Of a DNA stretch of 64,000 nt, positions 35,636 through 45,070 are shown in pieces; positions within the stretch are counted from its first letter, which is position 1; each line of letters opens with the position of its first letter. Origin of the DNA: a bacterium C-53 (lineage in GTDB: Bacteria; Bacillota; Clostridia; Lachnospirales; Lachnospiraceae); contig RAZD01000010.1 of assembly GCA_003612525.1 (NCBI GenBank), forward strand, positions 1 through 64,000, read 5' to 3'. The translations under genes and the position numbers were made by a program. The notes beneath the pieces were generated by a model. It worked only from the letters and a program-made list of their open reading frames with translations. It made no database searches and was not told where the DNA came from.

Positions 35636-36514
35636 CTACATTCCGCCCTGCGGCTTTAATAACTCACAAAGTTTTTCATACGCAATCCGAGACATTTCCT
35701 CGGGCGCTTTCTGTCCCACAAAAAGCTCAAATGCAGTCACTCCCTGATAGAGAAGCATCTTTAACCCATTACACGCCTTTCCGCCTTGCTGCCTTACAAG
35801 TTTCATAAACATCGTCTCGGACGGCTGGTAGATTAAATCAACTCCTGTATGTACATTCCGGTAAAAATCTTCCGATGTTAAAACACACCGACCGGATTCG
35901 GGAGCCAGCCCCACCGAAGTACACTGAACGGCCAGTATCCGCTCCTCCTCAATCTTTTTATAATCTTCCATAGTCAGAGGAACCACCGCCTCTCTCTCAT
36001 AGCAGCGGTTAACCTCTTTTGAAAGTTCCTGCGCCTTTGCAAACGAACGGTTCAGAAGATAGATTTTACGAATTCCTTCTTTTACCAGAGAAAATACCAC
36101 TGCCCTCGAAGCGCCGCCGGCGCCCAGTACGGCAGCCGTTTCACCTTCTACTCTGATATTTTCCTGTTCTAACTCTCTCAGAAATCCAAGCGCATCCGTA
36201 TTATATCCCCGGTAACCGCCTTCCTCCCGCACCAGCGTATTCACGGCGCCGATCTGTTCTGCAAGCGGGTCAAGTCCTGTAAGCGCATCCATAACCGCCT
36301 GTTTATAAGGCACTGTCACGTTCATGCCAAGCACATTCAGCGCATATGCGCCTTCCACCGCCGCCCGTATCTTCCCGCTTTCCACCAGAAAAGGAACATA
36401 ACATACGTTCAGCCCCATCTGTTCTGCAAGTGTGTTATGAATCGCCGGGGACAGCGTATGTTCCACCGGATTTCCCATTAATCCGAGCAGTCGGGTCTTC
36501 CCATTAATCTCCAT
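35636..36514 (-). CDS. aroE: Shikimate dehydrogenase (NADP)
   Basis: A 292-residue enzyme: GLMGNPVEHTLSPAIHNTL (shikimate-binding Ser/Pro motif), GMNVTVPYKQAVM (catalytic Lys in VPYK), VLGAGGASRAVVFSLV (NADP site), LLNRSFAKA (the NR of the NADP-phosphate contact) and CNGLKMLLYQGVTAFELFVG. It reduces 3-dehydroshikimate. It overlaps the yqeG gene by 11 bases and precedes aroK by 7. Confidence 0.96.
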   Translation of the reverse strand: MEINGKTRLLGLMGNPVEHTLSPAIHNTLAEQMGLNVCYVPFLVESGKIRAAVEGAYALNVLGMNVTVPYKQAVMDALTGLDPLAEQIGAVNTLVREEGGYRGYNTDALGFLRELEQENIRVEGETAAVLGAGGASRAVVFSLVKEGIRKIYLLNRSFAKAQELSKEVNRCYEREAVVPLTMEDYKKIEEERILAVQCTSVGLAPESGRCVLTSEDFYRNVHTGVDLIYQPSETMFMKLVRQQGGKACNGLKMLLYQGVTAFELFVGQKAPEEMSRIAYEKLCELLKPQGGM

Positions 36515-37010
36515 CTTTCACATCCCTCTCATAAAAATAAAGTACGATTCTCTCCAGATACCGCTTAAGCACAATCTGAATCTCTTCCTTTTTGTCAATT
36601 GGCCGGACAAGAATTGTGCGGATTCCTGCCCGCTTCGCTCCCCATACATCCGTAAAAAGCTGATCTCCGATAAAAAGCGTATTTGATACGTCACATCCCA
36701 TTATTTCCATCGCTTTACAATAATTCCTGATCCCCGGCTTTCCCGCCTTATGAATATACGGAACGTGTACATCATCATGAAACAGTTTCACGCGCGGCTC
36801 CTTATTATTCGATAGCAAAACCACCCGATACCCCAGTTCCTTAAGACGGCAGAAAAGCGCCTTCGCCCTGTCATCTGCCGGCGCACCATGCGGCACAAGC
36901 GTATTGTCAATATCAAAAATCAGCCCCCGGTATCCTTCTTCATACCACGTTTCAAAATCAATTTCATACGTAGAATCCAAATAAAAATCAGGGTAAAAGC
37001 ATTTAAACAT
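36504..37010 (-). CDS. yqeG: YqeG-family HAD phosphatase (subfamily IIIA)
   Basis: About 168 residues. GLIFDIDNTLVPHG is HAD motif I (nucleophile Asp), VVLLSNNKEPRV motif II, HKAGKPG motif III Lys, and FIGDQLFTDVWGAKRAGI motif IV. YqeG proteins are mitochondrial PTPMT1/GEP4-like in sequence and are thought to act on phosphatidylglycerol phosphate. ATG at 37010 is used because it overlaps the stop of the transporter gene (ATGTTTAA), giving coupling. It heads the aroE-aroK-aroQ-efp run. Confidence 0.9.
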   Translation of the reverse strand: MFKCFYPDFYLDSTYEIDFETWYEEGYRGLIFDIDNTLVPHGAPADDRAKALFCRLKELGYRVVLLSNNKEPRVKLFHDDVHVPYIHKAGKPGIRNYCKAMEIMGCDVSNTLFIGDQLFTDVWGAKRAGIRTILVRPIDKKEEIQIVLKRYLERIVLYFYERDVKDGD

Positions 37011-37899
37011 TATTCTTACACTTATCCTTTCTATCTCCAAGCGTTTCCGTCAGAAGGATGGCGGCAAACATCAGAGCGCATCCCGCAAGCATACGCGGCG
37101 TCATGCGCTCTCCTATAAAAAACGCCGAACACAATACGCCAAATACGGATTCCATAGAAAGCAGCACGGCCGCGGCTGCCGGGTGCGCATATTTCTGGCA
37201 TACGTTTTGCAGCAAAAAAGCAATCATTGTACTAAACAGGCCGAGATAGAGCATCGATATGAGAAGCGGTGCGCTGGCGGTCAGGCTTCCGGGCGTTCCC
37301 TCCGCAACAGGCGCTAAAATCCATGAAAAAAGCGCCGAAAATCCAATCTGCAATATCGTGAGCAGAACCGGGTCTTCTCTCTGCGTATATTTGTCAATGA
37401 AAACAATCTGAAATGCAAACAATACGCCGCAGAGAATCGTCAGAAGATCTCCGATGTTCATTCCCTTATCTCCCTGCAAAGATAAAAGGCCGATTCCCGT
37501 AAAAGCAAGAAATGCCGCGCCGACGTGGTATCTGCTGATTTGTTTCCTGCTTACGAAGAAATGCATAAACGGCACAAGAATCACATAAACCGCCGTTAAA
37601 AAAGCATTTTTCCCCGCCGTTGTATACTGACACCCGATCGTCTGCACAAGATATGCCAGAAATAAAAAGACACCGATTACGGCGCCACAGCGGATTGTTT
37701 CCTTCGTCATATTGAAAAGACGCCGGAAGAATACGGCGCATAATGCAAAGAAAGCAATCGTAAAGCGAAATGCCATCATATAAATTGGCGGAACCAGATC
37801 AAGAGATGTTTTCACAACAACAAAAGCAAATCCCCATATAAAAGCGCATAAAAGCATTCCAGCTCCCGCAAGCAGACTTATTTTCTTTTCTTTTGTCAC
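37003..37899 (-). CDS. DMT-superfamily transporter (EamA)
   Basis: A 298-residue protein with ten hydrophobic segments in two EamA repeats: LLCAFIWGFAFVVVKTSLDLVPP begins the first, and the second starts near GIGLLSLQGDKGMNIGDLL. Such proteins export amino acids or other metabolites, or act as drug/metabolite exporters; the substrate cannot be read from sequence. It lies upstream of and translationally coupled to yqeG and may export an aromatic metabolite, which is only an inference from position. Confidence 0.9.
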   Translation of the reverse strand: MTKEKKISLLAGAGMLLCAFIWGFAFVVVKTSLDLVPPIYMMAFRFTIAFFALCAVFFRRLFNMTKETIRCGAVIGVFLFLAYLVQTIGCQYTTAGKNAFLTAVYVILVPFMHFFVSRKQISRYHVGAAFLAFTGIGLLSLQGDKGMNIGDLLTILCGVLFAFQIVFIDKYTQREDPVLLTILQIGFSALFSWILAPVAEGTPGSLTASAPLLISMLYLGLFSTMIAFLLQNVCQKYAHPAAAAVLLSMESVFGVLCSAFFIGERMTPRMLAGCALMFAAILLTETLGDRKDKCKNNV

Positions 37900-38003
37900 A
37901 AAAGCAAACTCCTTTCATTCTTTTACGACACCAAAAACACCCCACCGCAAAAAGCGCCGCCATCACCTGCACCGCCGTCTGCAGCAGGGTATTTCCTGCT
38001 CTG

Positions 38004-38459
38004 TCACTCTTTTTCCAGCACATTTTTTAGCTCATCCATGAACATGTTCACATCTTTAAACTCTCTGTACACAGATGCAAATCTGACATACGCTACCGGG
38101 TCCAGATCTTTCAGATGGTTCATCAGAAGTTCACCTATGACTTCACTCGGAATCTCCCTGTCTTCCATATTAAAAATCGCCGTTTCCACCTCATCCACCA
38201 GATGCGTGATCTCGCTCGCCGACACCGGGCGCTTATGACAGGCCCGTAGAACTCCCGCCTCTATCTTCGTCCTGTCATACGTTTCCCTGTTATTATCTTT
38301 CTTAATAATAATCAAAGGAATCGTCTCCACCTTTTCATATGTAGTAAAACGTTTATCACACTCGTCGCAGACACGGCGGCGTCTGATAGAATTATTTTCA
38401 TCCGCCGGCCGGCTGTCAATCACTCTCGTATTATCGTGACCGCAAAATGGACACTTCAT
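38004..38459 (-). CDS. nrdR: Transcriptional repressor NrdR
   Basis: A 151-residue protein: zinc ribbon CPFCGHDNTRVIDSRP...CDECDKRFTTYE, then the ATP-cone domain (PLIIIKKDNNRETYDRTKIEAG). NrdR senses ATP/dATP and represses ribonucleotide reductase operons at NrdR boxes. ATG at 38459 is chosen for GGAGG eight bases upstream. The C-terminal tail DVNMFMDELKNVLEKE is typical. No ribonucleotide reductase gene is in the window. Confidence 0.97.
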   Translation of the reverse strand: MKCPFCGHDNTRVIDSRPADENNSIRRRRVCDECDKRFTTYEKVETIPLIIIKKDNNRETYDRTKIEAGVLRACHKRPVSASEITHLVDEVETAIFNMEDREIPSEVIGELLMNHLKDLDPVAYVRFASVYREFKDVNMFMDELKNVLEKE

Positions 38460-38488
38460 AGGTTTAACCTCCATTTGTCATATGTAAG

Positions 38489-38507
38489 GGCCGGCAGATT
38501 GCCGGCC
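38489..38507 (-). terminator. Hairpin after sigG
   Basis: GGCCGGCA-GAT-TGCCGGCC, an 8-bp perfect GC stem between sigG and nrdR. It lacks a clear T run, so it may act as a processing or partial termination site. Confidence 0.4.
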
Positions 38508-38556
38508 ATTCTATCCAGTCCAACTTCATTCATTATATGCAAGAAATACAATTATG

Positions 38557-39336
38557 TCAACCTAAATAATTTTTCATGCTTTTCAGCGCATTCTTTTCAA
38601 GACGGCTTACCTGGGCCTGTGAAATCCCGATCTCCGAAGCTACTTCCATCTGTGTTTTCCCCTCAAAAAAACGCAGTTTTATAATATAGTTTTCACGTTC
38701 GGAAAGCTTCTTCATCGCCTCACTCAAGGAAAGCTCTTCTACCCAGTGTTCTTCTCTGTTCTTTTTATCGGAAATCTGGTCCATCACGTACAGTGTATCT
38801 CCGCCTTCATTATAGACAGGTTCATAGAGGCTCATAGGATTTTGTATCGCATCCATTGCGTATGCAATCTCCTCCTTCGGAATTCCGATTTCCGCTGAAA
38901 TATCATCCAGTGTCGGTTCACGCATTGACTTCTTTGCAAGCGCTTCTTTCGTATAAATCGCTTTATAGGCGGTGTCCTTAATCGAACGGCTGACTCTCAT
39001 ACTCTGGTTATCTCTTAGGAACCTGCGAATTTCACCGATGATCATCGGCACGGCATACGTTGAAAATTTCACATCATGGCCGTCAGGATCAAAATTATCA
39101 AGCGCCTTGATCAACCCGATACATCCTATCTGAAATAAATCATCCACATTTTCATTGCTCCCTGAAAAACGTTTGATTACGGAAAGCACCAGCCGCAAAT
39201 TCCCCTTAATATATTCCTCCCTCGCTTTCTCGTCCCCATTCTTAATACGCGCAAACAAAGCTTCCTTTTCTTCGTTCTGAAGAATCGGAAGCTTTGACGT
39301 ATTCACTCCGCATATTTCAACCTTTCCCTGTGGCAT
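38557..39336 (-). CDS. sigG: Sporulation sigma factor SigG
   Basis: 259 residues of the forespore sigma-G. VEICGVNTSKLPIL is its family-specific start; region 2 reads GNLRLVLSVIKRF, DDLFQIGCIGLIKALDNFDP and FSTYAVPMIIGEIRRFLRD; region 4 ends MEVASEIGISQAQVSRLEKNAL. It directs late forespore transcription after engulfment, which depends on the spoIIIA channel encoded in this window. Start at 39336 with AGGAGG nine bases upstream; an in-frame extension to 39378 would add 14 residues with no family match. Confidence 0.97.
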   Translation of the reverse strand: MPQGKVEICGVNTSKLPILQNEEKEALFARIKNGDEKAREEYIKGNLRLVLSVIKRFSGSNENVDDLFQIGCIGLIKALDNFDPDGHDVKFSTYAVPMIIGEIRRFLRDNQSMRVSRSIKDTAYKAIYTKEALAKKSMREPTLDDISAEIGIPKEEIAYAMDAIQNPMSLYEPVYNEGGDTLYVMDQISDKKNREEHWVEELSLSEAMKKLSERENYIIKLRFFEGKTQMEVASEIGISQAQVSRLEKNALKSMKNYLG

Positions 39337-39453
39337 GTGATGATTCCTCCTGCTTTTGTTTCTATTAGAATCATTCACAAAATCGCCTTTAATTATTCAC
39401 GGGAAGAAAGTTTTTTCATACAATAAATCAAAGGATATTTTCAGGAGAATTTC

Positions 39454-39726
39454 ATGCGTTACAAAGAGCTGATACGTTCCGAAGTCATTAACACAAAAAA
39501 CTGCCATAAACTGGGCTACATATCGGATCTTATTTTCGACTGCAAAACAGGATGCATCAAACAGGTGATTGTTCCGGGACCCTGCCACGGCCTCGGCCTG
39601 ATTCCGCCCGCATCCGAATACGTTATCAATTACTGTCAGATCTGCAAATTCGGCGACGATATTATTCTCGTCGATATCTGCGAGGAAGAGGCGCTCTGTG
39701 AACGCCCCCGTAAACTGTTTTGTTAA
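39454..39726 (+). CDS. YlmC/YmxH-family sporulation protein
   Basis: A 90-residue PRC-barrel-like protein: [40 protein letters not shown] and [13 protein letters not shown]. The family occurs in endospore-forming Clostridia and Bacilli; its role is not settled. It is transcribed opposite to its neighbours, from the sigE-sigG gap, and its stop codon overlaps the end of sigE (convergent ends sharing TTAA). CAGGAG lies upstream of the ATG. Confidence 0.88.
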   Translation: MRYKELIRSEVINTKNCHKLGYISDLIFDCKTGCIKQVIVPGPCHGLGLIPPASEYVINYCQICKFGDDIILVDICEEEALCERPRKLFC

Positions 39727-40463
39727 TTGAATTTATCAATCTCCCTCTTCAGCCGCTTCATAATTTTCTTTTCCAGTCTGGATATGTAAGACTGCGAAAT
39801 GCCCAGGAGCGCCGCCACTTCCTTCTGGGTCATTTCACGGTCATTCCCTTCGCCCAATCCGAATCTTAAGTTCACAATTGTACGTTCCCGCTCCGATAAT
39901 TTGTCAACAGCCTTTAATAATAGCTTTCTTTCCACCTCACTTTCAATGTCTTTGTAAATTACATCCTCATCCGTACCGAGAATGTCAGACAGGAGGAGCT
40001 CATTTCCGTCCCAGTCCACGTTCAGCGGCTCATCAATCGAAACTTCCATCCTCGTTCTGCTATTCCTACGAAGATACATTAGTATTTCATTCTCAATGCA
40101 GCGGGACGCATATGTGGCAAGCTTAATATTCTTATCCGGTTTAAATGTGTTGATTGATTTAATGAGACCAATTGTCCCGATTGAAATCAGATCTTCCACC
40201 CCGACCCCCGTATTGTCAAATTTCTTTGCGATATACACGACAAGCCTTAAATTATGTTCTATTAACACCTCCTTTGCATCTTTATCATACTCACTCCCCA
40301 GATCAGATATTACTTCATTTTCCCGCTCCGTATCAAGCGGCGGCGGCAACACCTCCGTTCCTCCGATATAATGTATTTCTCCGGATTTTTTCAAAAATAT
40401 CGACGGTTTCGGCGTCACAAACCGAAACTGGCATCTCCCGGGTATCACTACTTTAAACAGCAT
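39723..40463 (-). CDS. sigE: Sporulation sigma factor SigE (precursor)
   Basis: 246 residues. The N-terminal about 27 residues ([18 protein letters not shown]) form the pro-sequence that SpoIIGA removes; the body contains [57 protein letters not shown] and [20 protein letters not shown], all classic sigma-E. Region 4 ends [21 protein letters not shown]. It is the first mother-cell sigma factor and should transcribe spoIIIAA-AH. It follows spoIIGA by 15 bases. Confidence 0.97.
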   Translation of the reverse strand: MLFKVVIPGRCQFRFVTPKPSIFLKKSGEIHYIGGTEVLPPPLDTERENEVISDLGSEYDKDAKEVLIEHNLRLVVYIAKKFDNTGVGVEDLISIGTIGLIKSINTFKPDKNIKLATYASRCIENEILMYLRRNSRTRMEVSIDEPLNVDWDGNELLLSDILGTDEDVIYKDIESEVERKLLLKAVDKLSERERTIVNLRFGLGEGNDREMTQKEVAALLGISQSYISRLEKKIMKRLKREIDKFN

Positions 40464-40478
40464 CCTTTTTCTCCTCCC

Positions 40479-41255
40479 TTAATCAAATATTTCCGAATTT
40501 AAAATCATCTCATATTCATTTTGAACGGACAACACCTCTTCGCTAACTCCAAACAGGGGATGTTCGATTCTTAGTTCCCCATGTTCCTGCCTGACTTCCA
40601 TCTCATCCGCATAATATCCCATCATCATGCCGGCTTCTTTTCCGATGCTGTGAAAGGGAATCACACGAACTCCTTTTGCATTCTCCCGAAGGCTTAATTT
40701 CTGCGCCGCATCTTTCCCAATGATATGCACCTGCTCTTTTAAAATCGGTTCTCTCAACCGATTTCCACTGTCAAAAAGCGCCTGAAACACATATTGATTA
40801 CTGCCGCACCTTACCATCACATCATAGATATATTTCCGGTTCCTGCTGCCCCATATCCGATAGATGATTTCAATCACCGCTGCAGCCGCAGTTCCGGAAA
40901 GAAGAATCCCCGCAAAGGTCATATGTACTTCCAGATAGGAAACAGCTCCTCCAATCAGAAACATCACAAGATAATACGATGCAAGGTCTTTTATATATTC
41001 TATGCCTTTGTCTCGAAATAAGATAAATACAAGGACAGGAATCCATACTATCTGCCCGGCTGCCATACGCACGCCGACTGCTCCGACCGGCAGAATCATA
41101 ACCAGACATGCAGATACTGATGACAGGAAAGAAACCGCACAGATTTTCCATATTCTATTCCGTTTCTTTAGAAGAACGGTCAGCAGACGGCAGCTTATTA
41201 TATTCATCCAAAAGTTCATCAGGAAGAATAAATCAAGATATACTTCATAATACAA
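40479..41255 (-). CDS. spoIIGA: Sigma-E processing peptidase SpoIIGA
   Basis: 258 residues: five N-terminal membrane segments (to about residue 150) and a C-terminal aspartic protease domain, with FDSGNRLREP as the active-site DSG motif. YYEVYLDLFFLMNFWMNII is the family start. It cleaves the pro-sequence of sigma-E at the septum when activated by forespore SpoIIR. Translation starts at TTG (41253-41255), six bases after GGAGG. Its promoter has the long-spacer form expected for a Spo0A-activated gene. Confidence 0.94.
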   Translation of the reverse strand: MYYEVYLDLFFLMNFWMNIISCRLLTVLLKKRNRIWKICAVSFLSSVSACLVMILPVGAVGVRMAAGQIVWIPVLVFILFRDKGIEYIKDLASYYLVMFLIGGAVSYLEVHMTFAGILLSGTAAAAVIEIIYRIWGSRNRKYIYDVMVRCGSNQYVFQALFDSGNRLREPILKEQVHIIGKDAAQKLSLRENAKGVRVIPFHSIGKEAGMMMGYYADEMEVRQEHGELRIEHPLFGVSEEVLSVQNEYEMILNSEIFD

Positions 41256-41328
41256 CTGCCACCTCCGTTACACTCAGGCGCCGCCGGATATCCTTATGAC
41301 ACAGCGCCAGGTCATGTTCAACGAATTT

Positions 41329-41361
41329 ATTATAGACAAAACCTCATGCCGATTTTGTCAA
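41329..41361 (-). promoter_or_regulatory. spoIIG promoter with 21-bp spacer and Spo0A-like boxes
   Basis: Minus strand TTGACA (41356-41361), 21 bases, TATAAT (41329-41334). Both hexamers are perfect but the spacing is four bases too long for unaided sigma-A, as in Bacillus spoIIG, where Spo0A bound at the -35 repositions the polymerase. TTTGACAAA over the -35 and TTTTGTCTA next to the -10 resemble 0A boxes (TTCGACA / TGTCGAA). Confidence 0.65.
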
Positions 41362-41407
41362 ACGGTGTAGCCGCACAATGCATTTCTCTCCTCTTTTTTC
41401 CACAAAA

Positions 41408-41429
41408 AACGGCAGGAATTCCTGCCGTT
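41408..41429 (-). terminator. Second ftsZ terminator
   Basis: AACGGCAGGAATTCCTGCCGTT is a perfect palindromic stem followed by a T run on the minus strand. It separates ftsZ transcription from the spoIIG promoter. Confidence 0.75.
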
Positions 41430-41500
41430 CTAAATAAAAGAAAACCCTGTAAAACCGGATTCACTGCGCCAAAGTAAATCAACTTCCTCACTGGATATAA

Positions 41501-41541
41501 AAAAAGGCACAAACCCCATGTTCTGAGATTTGTGCCTTTTT
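41501..41541. terminator. ftsZ terminator
   Basis: AAAAAGGCACAAA and TTTGTGCCTTTTT form a 13-bp stem with a 15-base loop, about 40 bases after the ftsZ stop; A and T runs make it bidirectional. Confidence 0.85.
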
Positions 41542-41577
41542 AAGAGGCTGTGAAACCAGCCCCTGTTATCGTTCGTT

Positions 41578-42756
41578 TTACTGTCTTTTCAGGAAATCCG
41601 GGACCTTGATCGTCCTTGTTTCCACATTGCTTACCAAAGGCTGCACCGGTTTCTGAATTCCGGGAATCTGTACACCCGAAGGATTCGCCGACGGTTGCTG
41701 CACAGCCGGTTTTACGCCCATATTGCCGGCAGCGCTTGATGTTTTTGCCGTAGTATATGTAGATGCAAATCCGCCCGCATAACGACTGACCGCCGTCTGT
41801 ACGGAATGTCCGTCAAGTCCTGTCGCAATCACCGTAATAGTAGCGGCATCCGCTTCCTTATCATCATACATTGCGCCAAAAATAATATTCGCATTATCCC
41901 CCGTAAGATCCTGCACATAGCTTACCGCATCATTGGCATCCATCAGGGAAATATCGCCGGAAATATTAATAATCACATGCGATGCGCCTGTGATCGTCGT
42001 CTCAAGAAGCGGGCTTGCAACAGCCTGCTTCACGGCTTCAATTGCTTTATCATCTCCCTTTGCCTGTCCAATTCCGATATGCGCAATGCCTTTGTCCTTC
42101 ATAACTGTCTGCACATCCGCAAAATCAAGGTTAATAAGCGCAGGTACATTGATCAGATCCGTAATACCCTGCACCGCCTGTTGAAGCACTTCATCCGCCT
42201 TCTTCAAAGCATCCGGCATCGTCGTTCTTCTGTCAACGATCTCAAGAAGTTTATCATTGGGAATTACAATAAGCGTATCTACATTTTCCTTTAATTTCTC
42301 AATTCCGCCGAGGGCATTTGTCATCCTTGTCTTTGCCTCAAACTTAAAAGGTTTTGTCACAACGCCAACCGTGAGAATTCCCATGTCTTTTGCCACTTTC
42401 GCCACAACAGGCGCCGCTCCCGTCCCGGTACCGCCGCCCATTCCACACGTTACAAATACCATATCACAGCCTTTAATTGCTTCGGTAACTTCCTCCAGAC
42501 TCTCCTCCGCTGCCTTTTCACCGATTTCCGGTCTTGCTCCGGCTCCCAGCCCCTTTGTCAGCTTCTCTCCGATCTGAAGCAGACGAGGCGATTTACAAAG
42601 CTGTAATGCCTGTTTATCTGTGTTAATTCCAATAAAATCAACACCGCCTATATTCTCTTCTACCATTCTATTTACAGCATTATTACCCGCACCGCCAACA
42701 CCGATCACCAGTATCTTTGCCGCAGATTCAGCTTCATTATTCTTAATTTCCAGCAA
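41578..42756 (-). CDS. ftsZ: Cell division protein FtsZ
   Basis: A 392-residue tubulin-like GTPase. [32 protein letters not shown] (tubulin signature) and the T7 region [11 protein letters not shown] are intact. A linker rich in Pro/Ser/Gln leads to the C-terminal peptide [11 protein letters not shown], which binds partners such as SepF. Translation starts at TTG (42754-42756) after AAGGAGG. It follows ftsQ directly; there is no ftsA between them, as in other Clostridia of this group. It has its own promoter. Confidence 0.98.
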   Translation of the reverse strand: MLEIKNNEAESAAKILVIGVGGAGNNAVNRMVEENIGGVDFIGINTDKQALQLCKSPRLLQIGEKLTKGLGAGARPEIGEKAAEESLEEVTEAIKGCDMVFVTCGMGGGTGTGAAPVVAKVAKDMGILTVGVVTKPFKFEAKTRMTNALGGIEKLKENVDTLIVIPNDKLLEIVDRRTTMPDALKKADEVLQQAVQGITDLINVPALINLDFADVQTVMKDKGIAHIGIGQAKGDDKAIEAVKQAVASPLLETTITGASHVIINISGDISLMDANDAVSYVQDLTGDNANIIFGAMYDDKEADAATITVIATGLDGHSVQTAVSRYAGGFASTYTTAKTSSAAGNMGVKPAVQQPSANPSGVQIPGIQKPVQPLVSNVETRTIKVPDFLKRQ

Positions 42757-42820
42757 TGGAACTCCTCCTTCATATCGACAGACAGCCGATTTCTCACCAA
42801 CCTAAAACTCCATATTACTT

Positions 42821-42849
42821 ATCATATAATTTTTTCACAACCAAGTCAA
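42821..42849 (-). promoter_or_regulatory. ftsZ promoter
   Basis: Minus strand TTGACT (42844-42849), 17 bases, TATGAT (42821-42826), about 65 bases before the TTG start. Confidence 0.65.
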
Positions 42850-42926
42850 GCATAAATATGCTCGTACACACCATGCAAATCCGCTTGTCAAAGCCGCTAA
42901 ATTCCATTCGTATCCGGCACATCCGA

Positions 42927-43757
42927 CTAAGAATTTCCCGAAACACTGACCTCATTCTCAGAAACGGAATCTATAATGGAATTCTCGCTAATGGCTGCAT
43001 GTTTCTGTACGTCGTCTCTCTGGAAAAAACTTTTTGCATTTCCACGATCTTCCGTATAGTCTCTCATATCAAGCGTTCCGCTCAAACCGCCCAGCCGGGG
43101 AATTATGTCACGAAGACCTGCCATCTTCTCATCAATACTCTCCATACTTCCAAGCTGCACTTTTGCTTTATCAAAATACAACGTAATATCCCGGTTCGGA
43201 TCAAAGTAGATCTTGTCCGTCTGAATGCCATACTTTGACAGAAGCTGCGTCACACTCAGAATTTCTTTAAAAATCTGATCGTCTTCCACCGGAAGCTTCT
43301 CATACATCACCACATGATCAAATTTAAGGCCTGTTACATAAGGCAAGTCCCTTGCCTGCGTCGTCGTACTCTCCACCACGATTCCGTCTTTGTCAAAATA
43401 CATATATCTTCCCAGATATTCGACATATCCGGCAATCGCTTTTTCGTAGACCGTAATACTGATTTCCGACGGAGATACAATGTCCACATCCATTGTTTGC
43501 ACAAAAGGAATATTCAGGTCTGATTTATTTCTGTATTTATAATGAAGATACAGTGAATTGTGACCATAGTTTCCTTCCATGACAATCTCTTTGATCTGTT
43601 CCGATGTATAATGACGGTTTCCGTTCACCGTTACGGTTGTCACCTCATATTTCGTCCATATAAAGGCAGCCGCTCCGACGGCGAAAACCGCCACTGCCGC
43701 TATTGCAAGCAGAATTCTTTTTAATTTCGGATTGCTAAACTTAAGTCTTCTTCCCAT
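42927..43757 (-). CDS. Cell division protein FtsQ/DivIB with a VSGN-type tail
   Basis: About 276 residues: basic cytosolic end (GRRLKFSNPKLKR), one membrane segment (ILLAIAAVAVFAVGAAAFIW), POTRA domain (VTTVTVNGNRHYTSEQIKEI) and beta domain. It bridges FtsL/FtsB-type proteins and the divisome. The last 25 residues (ISENS, VSENE, VSGNS) are a low-complexity tail shared in style with the penicillin-binding protein at 50474-52630. Start at 43757, overlapping the end of murA by 37 bases; a longer frame to 43808 is less likely. Confidence 0.88.
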   Translation of the reverse strand: MGRRLKFSNPKLKRILLAIAAVAVFAVGAAAFIWTKYEVTTVTVNGNRHYTSEQIKEIVMEGNYGHNSLYLHYKYRNKSDLNIPFVQTMDVDIVSPSEISITVYEKAIAGYVEYLGRYMYFDKDGIVVESTTTQARDLPYVTGLKFDHVVMYEKLPVEDDQIFKEILSVTQLLSKYGIQTDKIYFDPNRDITLYFDKAKVQLGSMESIDEKMAGLRDIIPRLGGLSGTLDMRDYTEDRGNAKSFFQRDDVQKHAAISENSIIDSVSENEVSVSGNS

Positions 43758-45013
43758 TGACCTCTGTTCCTTGTCATTTTCGCCCCCAGACGCTCCAAGT
43801 CCCCACAAATATCCGCATACCCTCTGTCTATGAACCAGGCATCATGGACAATCGTCTTTCCCGATGCCAGAAGTCCCGCGATTACAAGCGCAGCTCCGCC
43901 TCTCAGCTCCGGTGCACATACATCTGCGCCATGCAGACGACATCTGCCTGTTATATAGGCTCTGCGATCTTTTACGCAAATATCCGCGCCAAGCTTTTCA
44001 AGCTCAAATGCCGTTCGAAAACGTCCCTCAAAAACAGTTTCTTCTATTATACTGTTTCCTTCCTGTACGCACAGCATTGTCAGAAGCGGAGACTGAAGAT
44101 CCGTCGGAAATTCGGGATACACCCCCGTCCTTACATATCCACAGGGGGCGGACGCATTTCTACCATCCACAAATATCCCTCTTCCCTCTTCTTTAATTTC
44201 ACAACCCATCTTACAAAGAACATCCGTAAGCGCTCCCATCTCTTCTTTTGGAGTATTTAGAATATGCGCGTTTCCACGCGTCGCAGCGACCGCTATGGCA
44301 TAAGTCCCCGCCACAATCCGGTCCGGACGAATCCGGTATTCTACCGGCTTCAGTGAAGATACTCCGTCAATCAGAAGTTCACTTCCTCCGGCTCCGCTGA
44401 TCTTTGCCCCCGCTGCATTCAGGAAACCGCACAGTTCCTGTATCTCCGGTTCTCTGGCCGCATTAAAAACCCGTGTGCGCCCGTCTGCCAGGACTGCTGC
44501 GAGAATGATGCTTTCCGTTGCTCCCACACTCGGAAAACGAAGTGTAATATCCGCTCCGTGAAGGTTTCTGACATTTGCCGTAAGCATTTTCTCTTTCGCA
44601 GCCACAACTGCCCCCATCCGCTCCATCGCATCCACGTGAAAATCAAACGGCCGCTTTCCAATTACACAGCCTCCGGGATAGGGAATTCCTGCCCGATGCA
44701 TTCTCGCAAGCATCGCACCAAGAAATATAATGGAAGAACGCATCTTCCCTGCCGCATTCTGCGGTATCTGTGATGTATTCACATGACATGCGTCAATATA
44801 GAGAGAGTCACCATTTCTCTCCACAACACATCCGACACTCCGCAGTATGGTTATCATGTATAAAATATCTGTAATTAACGGGATATTATGTAATACAGTA
44901 ACACCTGGAATGAGAATCGCTGCCGTCATTACCGGAAGCGCCGCATTCTTTGAGCCCTGAACAAATACTTCCCCTTTCAGCGGACCGCTTTCATACACTT
45001 CAATGGTATTCAC
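43721..45013 (-). CDS. murA: UDP-N-acetylglucosamine 1-carboxyvinyltransferase (MurA)
   Basis: 430 residues, EPSP-synthase fold. VQGSKNAALPVMTAAIL holds the catalytic Lys-Asn, GIPYPGGCVIGKRPFDFHV the active-site Cys that fosfomycin attacks (Cys present), and EFPTDLQSP the catalytic Asp loop. It makes the first committed peptidoglycan precursor. Translation starts at GTG (45011-45013) after GAGGTGG. Placement between ftsW and ftsQ, where murG/murC sit in many genomes, is typical of this clade. The genome may hold a second MurA (MurZ). Confidence 0.95.
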   Translation of the reverse strand: MNTIEVYESGPLKGEVFVQGSKNAALPVMTAAILIPGVTVLHNIPLITDILYMITILRSVGCVVERNGDSLYIDACHVNTSQIPQNAAGKMRSSIIFLGAMLARMHRAGIPYPGGCVIGKRPFDFHVDAMERMGAVVAAKEKMLTANVRNLHGADITLRFPSVGATESIILAAVLADGRTRVFNAAREPEIQELCGFLNAAGAKISGAGGSELLIDGVSSLKPVEYRIRPDRIVAGTYAIAVAATRGNAHILNTPKEEMGALTDVLCKMGCEIKEEGRGIFVDGRNASAPCGYVRTGVYPEFPTDLQSPLLTMLCVQEGNSIIEETVFEGRFRTAFELEKLGADICVKDRRAYITGRCRLHGADVCAPELRGGAALVIAGLLASGKTIVHDAWFIDRGYADICGDLERLGAKMTRNRGQWEEDLSLAIRN

Positions 45014-45070
45014 AAAGCCACCTCAATGAAAGATACATATATCTTAATATATGCGTTTCACAGGGTTTCG

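Noticed and set aside
37799-38023. A 74-codon Cys-rich minus-strand frame between nrdR and the DMT transporter.
   Set aside because: It overlaps both genes in another frame and has no ribosome binding site or family resemblance.
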